Below are positions 25,119 through 31,890 of a stretch of DNA of 64,000 bases, in pieces. The DNA comes from Chloracidobacterium sp. Lineage in GTDB: Bacteria > Acidobacteriota > Blastocatellia > Pyrinomonadales > Pyrinomonadaceae. Numbering within the stretch: position 1 is the first letter of the stretch; each line of letters begins with the position of its first letter. Made by a program: the position numbers and the translations under genes. The notes under the pieces were generated by a model. It made no database searches. It worked only from the letters and a program-made list of their open reading frames with translations, and had not been told where the DNA came from. The stretch spans positions 742,501 through 806,500 of the forward strand of contig JADJWP010000002.1 in NCBI GenBank assembly GCA_016716305.1. The letters run 5' to 3'.

Positions 25119-26510
25119 TCACAATTCGATCGATTGGCCATATTCCGGCACAACGACGCTCCAGCCAAATCGATCGCGAATGTGTCCGGCCATCGCTTCG
25201 GCCGCATCCGGCTCGCCATGGGTAGTAAAGACCATTCTCGGCGAGCCGGGCATACCTTCAAGCCATCTGATGACCGCCTTCCAATCGGCATGGGCGGAAA
25301 ATCCCTCGACCTTCTCAATACGGCACCGCACCGGCACCCAATTCTTCATTATCTTTACCTCTCGTTCGCCATCCAGTATTCGGCGCCCGGTCGTACCCGC
25401 GGCCTGATACCCGACGAAGATCACGGTCGCATTCTCATCCGGGAGCATCCGCATCGCGTGATGCAATACTCGCCCGCCCGTCATCATACCCGACGCAGAA
25501 ACAATGATCCTGCTTCCTTTCAATGTGTTCAAGCGCTTGGATTCATCTCGCGTCGATGTAGTTTGCATCGATGCCGTTCTTAACGGGTGACGCTTCTGCA
25601 TCAATATCGAAGCGTATTCCTCGTCATGCTCTTCGGTCCACCGGTTATAAACTTGCGTGGCTTGCGCGGCCATCGGTGAATCAACGATCACCGGCAGCAC
25701 GGGAATTCGTCCGGCATCCTCGAGTTCGCGAATCAGGTACAAGACCTCCTGAGTACGGCCGACGGCAAACGCTGGTATCAATATCGGGCCGTCTCGATCG
25801 GCAGCCTCGTTTATGATCCGTGCCATCTGAACATCGGACGAAACATCACCGTGCAGTCGGTTGCCGTAGGTCGATTCGACCATAAGGTAATCGCATTCCG
25901 GCGGATGTGCAGGATCTTTCACTATCGGCTGATCATAATGCCCGAGATCGCCTGAAAATAAAAAGCGGATCGGCCCTTCCGTCGATGCCATTTCGATCAA
26001 TACAAGGCTCGCACCAATTATGTGGCCTGCAACGAGGAAGCTCGCGGTAATGCCTTCGCAGACCTCAACCGGCCGCCCATCATTCGGTACAGCCTTGATG
26101 AGCTTGATCGCAGACTTCGCATCGTTCTCGTCGTAGAGCGGCAATGCAGGCGAATGCGAAGTTAGAGCGTGCCGGTTTCGATAATCCGCTTCTTCTTCCT
26201 GAAGACGTCCCGAATCGGGAAGTAGTATCTTCAGCAGATCGGAACTGCCGTTCGACGTGAAGACCGGCCCCTCATAGCCGAGCTTCACAACTCGGGGTAA
26301 ATAGCCGGTGTGGTCGATGTGTGCATGTGTGATGATGATCGCGTCGATTCCCCTTGGGTCGAACGGTGGATCTTGCCAGTTGCGTTCGCGCAGTTCCTTG
26401 AGTCCCTGAAACAGACCGCAATCAACAAGCACGCGTCTGCCATTATGCTCGAGGAGGTATTTCGATCCAGTAACCGTTCCGACACCGCCATAGAAACTGA
26501 TCTTCGTCAT
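25119..26510 (-). CDS. MBL-fold beta-CASP RNA-processing exonuclease-like protein
   Basis: 463 aa from ATG 26510. A GTG six codons upstream is possible. Metallo-beta-lactamase motifs: THAHIDHTGYLPR (about 62-74), later FLVAGHIIGA and FSGDLGHYDQPI. The beta-CASP domain has VESTYGNR, PAFAVGRTQEVL (motif B), SASGMMTGGRVLHH, and a closing EGFSAHADW (motif C). It belongs with YSH1/CPSF-73-like hydrolases that cut RNA using two zinc ions. The cellular RNA target in such bacteria is unclear. First gene of the operon with the AraC and DUF6265 genes. Confidence 0.9.
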   Translation of the reverse strand: MTKISFYGGVGTVTGSKYLLEHNGRRVLVDCGLFQGLKELRERNWQDPPFDPRGIDAIIITHAHIDHTGYLPRVVKLGYEGPVFTSNGSSDLLKILLPDSGRLQEEEADYRNRHALTSHSPALPLYDENDAKSAIKLIKAVPNDGRPVEVCEGITASFLVAGHIIGASLVLIEMASTEGPIRFLFSGDLGHYDQPIVKDPAHPPECDYLMVESTYGNRLHGDVSSDVQMARIINEAADRDGPILIPAFAVGRTQEVLYLIRELEDAGRIPVLPVIVDSPMAAQATQVYNRWTEEHDEEYASILMQKRHPLRTASMQTTSTRDESKRLNTLKGSRIIVSASGMMTGGRVLHHAMRMLPDENATVIFVGYQAAGTTGRRILDGEREVKIMKNWVPVRCRIEKVEGFSAHADWKAVIRWLEGMPGSPRMVFTTHGEPDAAEAMAGHIRDRFGWSVVVPEYGQSIEL

Positions 26511-26534
26511 ATCGTTCGAATTTACCACAAAAGC

Positions 26535-26557
26535 AAAAAAGTCAGGCTTTGCCTGAC
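26535..26557 (-). terminator. Rho-independent terminator of the GAF-GGDEF gene
   Basis: On the minus strand GTCAGGC-AAA-GCCTGAC is followed by TTTTTT. It separates the GGDEF gene (stop at 26591) from the downstream MBL gene. Confidence 0.85.
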
Positions 26558-26590
26558 CTCGGTAAAATTAACTACCTGTTGAACTTTCCA

Positions 26591-27883
26591 TCAATTCACA
26601 TACTCTTTCTTGAACCAAAGTACATTGTTCGGATCTTCGGATTTCGATTGTTGCTTTCGTAAACGAGCACTCTGTAATAGCTGCTCAGCCGATTCACCGT
26701 CTTTCCAGAATGTCGCCCAACCGAAATTGAGCCAGAGTTTGACCTCTTCGTGATCAGAAAGCTGAAATGAGGTGTCTGCAAATTCAGCTTTGATCCGTTC
26801 GATCACTTCTGCAGCTGTTTTTTCGGTAGCGGTGGGAAGCACCACCGCGAACTCATCATTCACCGACCGCGCAAGAAAATCCATCTTTCGCAAGCTGGAT
26901 CGAATGGTAGCCCCTGCGAATCGTAGCAACCGATCTCCGGTCGAATGTCCGTATTGTTGGTTGGTCTCGTCGAAGCCTTTGATATCAACCGACAACACCG
27001 AAAGCGGCCGTTCGTCCCGAAATCGCTGCGATTCCGCCAGTTGATTTTCCAGCACCATATACAGCGCCCGCTCATTCGGCAATTCGGTCAAGGGGTCGGT
27101 GAGCGCATTTGAGACGGTGCGTTCGAAGGCGCGCGAGCTCAGGAATAGCGGAGAAATTCGGTCGCCTATCGTTTCGAGCAGCGCCCGTTCTTCGTCATTA
27201 TTACTTGGCTGATCCGCAAGGTACATCTGAAAAACACCAAACACTGATCCTTCGTGGGTCAGCGGGATCGCGACTGCCGAACGAAAACCGACAAGGTCGG
27301 CTGTATCACGAAGCGCGGTTTCGATCTCCAGTTGCGGATCTATCTCGACCTCCCCGGAAAGAAACGCCATTCCGGCGAGACCGGCGTTCTTTTCGCCGGT
27401 AAACTTCTCGATAGTCTCGGGACTTTGTCCATAGGCATGCGAGACATGCAAAACGAGTGATTCGGTGTCGGGAACAAACAACGCGGACGCAGCAAACGGA
27501 TAGATGTCGTTCACGCGGCTGGAAACCAGCCTGAACATATCTGCCGGCCGTAGAGATGATCCGAAAAACTGGCTTGCATCTTCTAAAGCCAGCATCGGGT
27601 CGTCACCCTCTTTCGCCTTCGGTACATCAGCAAAATCGTGGTCGTCCGTGGTTTGTAGGCGATCGTTTCCGCGGGCGCGTTGAAATAAGTATGCGCAGAT
27701 CATCAGGTAGCTCACGATCATCGCGATCAACCCAACGGTTTTTTGGTAGACCGTCAGCCCTGAAACGGCCACGACAAAAGTGATCATTGGAGCGATCAGC
27801 CCAAACACGAAAAGGACCTTGTGGACCGGGTCAGGTTGACGGTTTTGTCCGCGGCTTGGGCTGCGACCTTCTTCGAAGTGCAT
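26591..27883 (-). CDS. Membrane-anchored GAF-GGDEF protein with altered signature motif
   Basis: 430 aa. Two membrane helices (VLFVFGLIAPMITFVVAVSGL and VGLIAMIVSYLMICAYLF, residues about 24-68), a GAF domain at about 95-255, then a GGDEF domain at about 265-420 (DPLTELPNERALYMVLENQ; SVDIKGFDETNQQYGHSTGDRLL). The signature loop reads SVNDEF instead of GG(D/E)EF, so both glycines of the substrate loop are lost. Diguanylate cyclase activity is therefore doubtful, although the DEF part is kept. It may bind GTP or act as a regulatory module. It is a single-gene transcript with its own terminator. Confidence 0.82.
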   Translation of the reverse strand: MHFEEGRSPSRGQNRQPDPVHKVLFVFGLIAPMITFVVAVSGLTVYQKTVGLIAMIVSYLMICAYLFQRARGNDRLQTTDDHDFADVPKAKEGDDPMLALEDASQFFGSSLRPADMFRLVSSRVNDIYPFAASALFVPDTESLVLHVSHAYGQSPETIEKFTGEKNAGLAGMAFLSGEVEIDPQLEIETALRDTADLVGFRSAVAIPLTHEGSVFGVFQMYLADQPSNNDEERALLETIGDRISPLFLSSRAFERTVSNALTDPLTELPNERALYMVLENQLAESQRFRDERPLSVLSVDIKGFDETNQQYGHSTGDRLLRFAGATIRSSLRKMDFLARSVNDEFAVVLPTATEKTAAEVIERIKAEFADTSFQLSDHEEVKLWLNFGWATFWKDGESAEQLLQSARLRKQQSKSEDPNNVLWFKKEYVN

Positions 27884-28086
27884 ATGCGGCTTTGTGCAGA
27901 TTGGCCAGAAAGCGGTGAGGAACGGGCAAAAAGATGCCCAAACTGAAGATAACTTTTTGAGCTGTTGTAAGTCAATAATTTTAATTATTCCTCAGTGTTT
28001 ACGGTAGTTCTGTGGCATTCTCCGATCTCGGGCGAAAACCATCGAAAAAAAACTTTCAAAATCGTTGATTTTTCTGAATTTTTGGG
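27884..28086. other. AT-rich intergenic region between divergent genes
   Basis: This stretch lies between the GGDEF gene start (minus) and the promoter of the first Ala-rich lipoprotein (plus). It is AT-rich, contains no convincing frame, and presumably holds the GGDEF promoter, which I could not locate with confidence. Confidence 0.5.
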
Positions 28087-28115
28087 TTGACTAACCAAGT
28101 TTGGCTATCTATATT
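28087..28115 (+). promoter_or_regulatory. Sigma-70 promoter of first Ala-rich lipoprotein
   Basis: TTGACT (28087-28092), exactly 17 bases, then TATATT (28110-28115). The predicted transcription start (about 28122-28123) coincides with the first base of a leader hairpin. The same layout recurs before the second copy. Confidence 0.85.
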
Positions 28116-28122
28116 GACGTTT

Positions 28123-28165
28123 GCTCCAATGTTCACAAGGACGGAGCAAAACTGCCAAGGCAGTT
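28123..28165 (+). promoter_or_regulatory. Structured 5' leader of first Ala-rich lipoprotein mRNA
   Basis: Hairpin 1: GCTCC (28123-28127) with GGAGC (28143-28147) around a 15-base loop at the predicted mRNA 5' end. Hairpin 2: AACTGCC/GGCAGTT (28150-28165). Downstream the conserved TCTTTGAAGAAGACAGGAG (28192-28210) contains the ribosome site. Terminal stem-loops of this kind are known to stabilise abundant mRNAs such as ompA. Confidence 0.6.
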
Positions 28166-28222
28166 CAATATTTAGTTAGATACAGATCTATTCTTTGAAG
28201 AAGACAGGAGTTACTTTAAGTT

Positions 28223-28537
28223 ATGAAAAAAGTTATAGCACTTTCATCCGTTCTCGCATTAGGTGCATTGGGAATGGCTTGCGGTGAAACGCCGACGGCG
28301 AACAACACCGCAGCAAACAAAACAAACGCAGCAAACACGGCTGCCAATGCTGCTAACACAGCAGCTAATGCTGCTAACACCGCGGCAAACACGATGCAGA
28401 CCGCGGCTAACACTGTTGCGAACGCTGCGAACACTGCTGCAAATGCAGCTAACACCGCAGCGAACGCTGCTAAGACCGCAGCAAATACCGCCGCTAACAC
28501 GGCAGCAAAAGCTGTGAATGCTCCGGCAAACAAATAA
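28223..28537 (+). CDS. Ala/Asn/Thr heptad-repeat lipoprotein, copy 1
   Basis: 104 aa. The signal peptide MKKVIALSSVLALGALGMAC has an imperfect lipobox (GMAC, no aliphatic residue at -3, Cys20). The mature ~85 residues are almost only Ala, Asn and Thr, arranged as alternating TAAN and AAN units, a 3-4 spacing equal to a coiled-coil heptad TAANAAN. Positions 2 and 6 carry only Ala, Met or Val and would form an alanine-zipper core, while Asn and Thr lie outside. The last residue is Lys (APANK). Cys-anchored, Ala-rich helix and C-terminal Lys together recall Braun lipoprotein (Lpp) and OprI, which are linked to peptidoglycan through that lysine. No sequence homology to Lpp is claimed. Strong promoter, leader and terminator suggest high expression. 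Confidence 0.8.
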   Translation: MKKVIALSSVLALGALGMACGETPTANNTAANKTNAANTAANAANTAANAANTAANTMQTAANTVANAANTAANAANTAANAAKTAANTAANTAAKAVNAPANK

Positions 28538-28556
28538 TCGGTCTCGCACTGATTTC

Positions 28557-28589
28557 AAAGCACCGCCTATTTGCGGTGCTTTTTTTTTT
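28557..28589 (+). terminator. Rho-independent terminator of copy 1
   Basis: AAAGCACCGC-CTATTT-GCGGTGCTTT followed by a long thymine run, 19 bases after the stop codon. Confidence 0.92.
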
Positions 28590-28774
28590 CGTTTGATTAT
28601 CGGGTTAGTTGTCGCCTGGCAACTTTCCCAATTTCGGAAACTCCAACACGCCTTTACACCATTGTCGGAGATACGGTTTGACGCGATCGACAATCAGGCA
28701 TTAAAACTCGTTTTTGTCATTCCAAAGGTCGGAACTTCGCTGGTGCATTTGCCAAGATTTTTGGTGTTTTGGGG
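28590..28774. other. Spacer between the two lipoprotein transcription units
   Basis: No gene or repeat is recognised between the first terminator and the second promoter. The ten bases before the second TTGACT (TTTTGGGG type) resemble those before the first promoter, consistent with a tandem duplication. Confidence 0.5.
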
Positions 28775-28803
28775 TTGACTAAAGCGATTTTGCTTACTAT
28801 ATT
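28775..28803 (+). promoter_or_regulatory. Sigma-70 promoter of second Ala-rich lipoprotein
   Basis: TTGACT (28775-28780), 17 bases, TATATT (28798-28803), identical in both hexamers and spacing to the promoter of copy 1. Confidence 0.85.
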
Positions 28804-28810
28804 GTGCAAT

Positions 28811-28858
28811 GTTCCAAAATTAGTTTGGTTGGGACACGGGCTAAGAAAGATGAGCCCG
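28811..28858 (+). promoter_or_regulatory. Structured 5' leader of second Ala-rich lipoprotein mRNA
   Basis: Hairpin 1: GTTCC (28811-28815) with GGGAC (28831-28835), again with a 15-base loop and again starting seven bases after the -10. Hairpin 2: CGGGCT (28837-28842) with AGCCCG (28853-28858). Stem sequences differ from copy 1 but pairing is kept. The conserved TCTTTGAAGAAGACAGGAG recurs at 28882-28900. Confidence 0.6.
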
Positions 28859-28910
28859 CGGTAAAAATAGGTTAAATTTAATCTTTGAAGAAGACAGGAG
28901 AATCATTTAA

Positions 28911-29207
28911 ATGAAAAAAGTTATCGCACTTTCGTCACTTTTGGCTTTGGGTGCACTTGGTATGGCCTGCGGAGACGCAGGTACGGCAAACAACACAGCA
29001 GCAAATGCTAACAAGGCAGCTGCGAACGCAATGAACGCAGCCGCTAACGCAATGAATGCTGCTTCGAATGCGGTCCAAATGGCTGCAAACACCGCGGCTA
29101 ATGCAGCAAACACGGCTGCTAACGCTGCCAACACTGCGGCAAACACCGCTGCTAACGCAGCTAACAAGGCTGCGAACACTGCTGCCAACACCGCTGCGAA
29201 CAAGTAA
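28911..29207 (+). CDS. Ala/Asn/Thr heptad-repeat lipoprotein, copy 2
   Basis: 98 aa, clearly paralogous to the preceding gene: signal peptide MKKVIALSSLLALGALGMAC, Cys20, mature ~79 residues. The first third of the mature chain has units such as AAANAMN and AASNAVQ, where Met and Val fill heptad position 6. The rest has TAAN and AAN units as in copy 1. It also ends in Lys (AANK). Repeat number and fine sequence differ from copy 1 while promoter, leader layout, signal peptide and last residue are kept, so selection seems to act on architecture. A role as an outer-membrane to peptidoglycan tether is a hypothesis. Confidence 0.8.
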   Translation: MKKVIALSSLLALGALGMACGDAGTANNTAANANKAAANAMNAAANAMNAASNAVQMAANTAANAANTAANAANTAANTAANAANKAANTAANTAANK

Positions 29208-29231
29208 GTTCGTTGCTGTTGAAACAGTCCG

Positions 29232-29264
29232 AAAGGGAGGCATCCGCTGATGCCTCCCTTTTTT
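29232..29264 (+). terminator. Rho-independent terminator of copy 2
   Basis: AAGGGAGGCATC-CGCT-GATGCCTCCC followed by six thymines, 25 bases after the stop codon. Confidence 0.92.
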
Positions 29265-29275
29265 GCATTGCGCTC

Positions 29276-31279
29276 TTAGATCATTTTAGCCAATTCCTCT
29301 GGTCGATTGACCGGACGCTGGCATACAAACCCTTCGCAGACATATGCCGTGGCCTTACCATCGATCAGAGTCCGGTCTTTCAGAAGCGGCACATTTGAGC
29401 CGGTGCCGTCCCCGATGGCAACGATCTTGAATGGACGATATTCCGACCATAGTTCGCGTTGAAGATCGTTGTCCGCATCGCCGACGATCGCGACCTCCTT
29501 AACTTCTCCGAAATAGAATTCGGCCGTCGCCAGTAATCGTCCGAAGCCTTGTGGGTGTTGCTTTGCCTGAACCGAAGCGAGCCGCAAGACCGTCAACGCG
29601 AAACGTACGTACCGCTCGTCGCCCAGGAGCTTGGCAAGTTTGAGCAAAACGTCCGCCGCAACCGAATTTCCAGACGGCGTGGCGTTGTCGTAAAAGTCCT
29701 TATTGCGGACGATCAGTTCCTCGTGGTCGTTCGACGTAAAAAAGAACCCGCCGCCGTCTTCGTCCCAAAATTCCGTGATCATCGCATCTGCCAACCGGAT
29801 CGCTTCATTCAAGTATCGTTCGTCACCCGAAACTTGAAAGAGCTCGATCAATCCGTCAGCCAGATTCGCGTGATCTTCGATGTATCCGTTAAGCTTGGCC
29901 CGACCGTCTTTCCAGGTTCTAAGTAGTCTGCCGTCGTCCTTTAGGTTTTCGATCAGAAAGTCGGCATTCCGTTTCGCGATGGTCAGGTATTCATCACTGC
30001 CTAAGACCGCCGATGCCTCGGCAAAAGCCGCTAGCATCAAGCCATTCCAGGATGTCAGCACTTTTTCGTCGCGATTCGGTTTAATGCGTTTTTCACGTTC
30101 GTTGAAGAGCAACTCTCTACTCGCCGATAGCTCCACAACAGTCGCTTCGTCGTGGTCGCGTACGTTGAGAATATTGCGGCCTTCAAAGTTACCTTCCGAT
30201 GTCGCGTTATAAAATTCGCAAAACACCTTTGAGGAATCATCACCGAGTACTGCCTGAATCTCTTCCGGCGTCCAAACAAAGAACTTCCCTTCTTCGCCCT
30301 CACTGTCGGCGTCTTGCGTCGAATAGAATCCAGCCTCGGGGCCGATCATTTCACGTCGTATGTATTCGAGCGTTTCGACCGCGATCCGCTTAAAGAGATC
30401 CTCTTTGGTGATCTGATAAAGATGCAAATAGATCCTGACGAGCTGAGCGTTGTCGTAAAGCATCTTTTCAAAATGGGGAACGAGCCAAACGGCATCAACT
30501 GAGTATCGGTGGAACCCGCCGCCAAGCTGATCATAAATCCCGCCACAGGCGATCTTTTCGGCCGTGTGTTTCACCATAGTCAGCGCATTTTCGTTGCCGG
30601 TTCTTTCCCAGTAACGAAGCAGGAACTCCATCGACATTGACGCCGGAAATTTCGGTGCGCCTCCCCATCCGCCATCCCTCGGGTCGTAGGTTCTGACAAA
30701 TCGGCTGAATGCTGTATCTGACAAGCTTGTGTCTATACCGCCGGCGGGCATTTCGGTGACGGTCATTTGCCGCAGCGAACCAAGTATCTCGTAAGCCGAT
30801 CCCATGAGCTCGTCGCGTCGCTCGCGCCAGGCCTCCGCAATGCTCAACAAGATCTGCCGCCAGCTCACCATTCCATATCGGGGTGATGGCGGAAAATATG
30901 TACCTCCGAAGAACGGCAGCTTTTCCGGCGTTATGAATACGTTCATCGGCCATCCGCCACGGCCGGTCGTTATCTGAACGAAATTCATGTATATCTGATC
31001 GACGTCGGGACGCTCTTCCATATCGACCTTAATGTTGACGAAATGTTCATTCATTATCGCCGCAACACCTTCGTCTTCGAACGACTCGTGCTCCATGACA
31101 TGACACCAGTGGCAAGCCGAATAACCGATGCTGACCAAGACAGGCTTGTCTTCGGCCCTGGCTCGTTCGAACGCCTCGTCGCCCCACGGATACCAGTCGA
31201 CCGGATTGTGCGCGTGCTGGAGGAGATACGGAGATGTTTCGTTGATCAACTTATTCGTGAACTTATCAGATGAACGCAT
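29276..31279 (-). CDS. DUF255 thioredoxin-fold / glycosidase-like protein (YyaL/SPATA20 family)
   Basis: 667 aa, typical for the family. The N-terminal thioredoxin-like domain has NETSPYLLQHAHNPVDWYPWG and the redox motif SACHWCHVMEHESF (CxxC at about 55-58). It is followed by an (alpha/alpha)6 barrel like those of glycosidases and epimerases (GGWGGAPKFPASMSMEFLLRYW, GGGFHRYSVDAVWLVPHFEKMLYDNAQL, TSWNGLMLAAFAEA). The C terminus has AYVCEGFVCQRP with two Cys. The biochemical role of the family is not established to my knowledge. Single-gene transcript, convergent with the lipoprotein pair. Confidence 0.92.
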   Translation of the reverse strand: MRSSDKFTNKLINETSPYLLQHAHNPVDWYPWGDEAFERARAEDKPVLVSIGYSACHWCHVMEHESFEDEGVAAIMNEHFVNIKVDMEERPDVDQIYMNFVQITTGRGGWPMNVFITPEKLPFFGGTYFPPSPRYGMVSWRQILLSIAEAWRERRDELMGSAYEILGSLRQMTVTEMPAGGIDTSLSDTAFSRFVRTYDPRDGGWGGAPKFPASMSMEFLLRYWERTGNENALTMVKHTAEKIACGGIYDQLGGGFHRYSVDAVWLVPHFEKMLYDNAQLVRIYLHLYQITKEDLFKRIAVETLEYIRREMIGPEAGFYSTQDADSEGEEGKFFVWTPEEIQAVLGDDSSKVFCEFYNATSEGNFEGRNILNVRDHDEATVVELSASRELLFNEREKRIKPNRDEKVLTSWNGLMLAAFAEASAVLGSDEYLTIAKRNADFLIENLKDDGRLLRTWKDGRAKLNGYIEDHANLADGLIELFQVSGDERYLNEAIRLADAMITEFWDEDGGGFFFTSNDHEELIVRNKDFYDNATPSGNSVAADVLLKLAKLLGDERYVRFALTVLRLASVQAKQHPQGFGRLLATAEFYFGEVKEVAIVGDADNDLQRELWSEYRPFKIVAIGDGTGSNVPLLKDRTLIDGKATAYVCEGFVCQRPVNRPEELAKMI

Positions 31280-31529
31280 TATCTGATTGTTTCATTTTAG
31301 TCCTCGGCCCGCAAAAGCCCGGCCCGCTCTTTCTTGCCGACGAAGGGACAAGAACTCCAGCGTTGTTTAATCGTCATTCACATCCGACCGTCTCGACCCC
31401 GAAAGGCGTTGTATTGGCATTTACATCCGCAGCGGCGGGGCCGAGCGACGAAACGTTGGAAACGATCATCGGGGGCTGGCAGCCGCATTTCTTCATCTGG
31501 ATAAGGCGGACAATGCTCTCGAATGATGA
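31280..31529. other. Intergenic sequence without a supported gene
   Basis: Open frames exist on both strands (for example a 100-codon plus-strand frame starting at 31270), but they overlap the start of the minus-strand DUF255 gene or lack ribosome sites and recognisable domains. I cannot support a gene here. Confidence 0.5.
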
Positions 31530-31532
31530 GAT

Positions 31533-31655
31533 AGGCTTTGTGAAATGGCTGACGAGGCGTTGTTTCAGCTAATGGTCGATCCGCGTTTCTCGCCGCTGAG
31601 AAATAGAAAAAGGGTCCAGGAGATCTGTAGAAAAGCACATCTCCCATCGTGGGTT
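31533..31655 (+). pseudogene. Possible 3' remnant of a TPR-type (kinase/cyclase-associated) gene
   Basis: The plus-strand frame reads DRLCEMADEALFQLMVDPRF, then SPLRNRKRVQEICRKAHLP. This resembles the last helix pair of TPR proteins that commonly end in LxxDPRFxxLRxDPRFxxLLRKxGLP. An in-frame stop precedes it directly (31530-31532). Upstream sequence in another frame (EIGFVKWL) resembles the preceding helix, as if a frameshift separated them. The frame also runs on past the usual family stop. Suggestive only. Confidence 0.3.
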
Positions 31656-31703
31656 TTTGCGCTGATCGCAAGGGTTTTTACGGTCGCCATTTGCTTTTCC
31701 TTT

Positions 31704-31733
31704 TTGTCATACTTGTATATACTTGTTTGACAA
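31704..31733 (+). promoter_or_regulatory. Operator-like palindromes before the aminotransferase gene
   Basis: TTGTCA (31704-31709) and TGACAA (31728-31733) form an inverted repeat enclosing GTATATAC (31715-31722), itself a perfect palindrome. GTATATAC fits GTMTAKAC, the core reported for HutC-subfamily GntR operators. No GntR gene is in the window. Confidence 0.35.
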
Positions 31734-31890
31734 TGACACCGCGTTGCATTGCAAAACTCCGTCCAGCCTGGCAGCGTGCCGAACTCTTTGGCGGCGACTA
31801 ATTTCTCCATTTCTCTTGTTATTTATCGGACCGAAGTCCGGTATCACTCGCGGCATATCCCCGCGTTCAAACAGAATCAAGGAGAAGACA

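Noticed and set aside
28216..28533. Long Ala/Val/Phe-rich frames on the minus strand opposite both lipoprotein genes
   Set aside because: They are mirror frames of the repetitive GCN/AAC codons on the plus strand, with no promoter or ribosome site on that strand.
28223..29207. Reading the TAAN/AAN repeats as a CRISPR array or simple satellite
   Set aside because: Repeat units are codon-level, in frame, and bounded by signal peptide, stop codon and terminator. There are no spacers.
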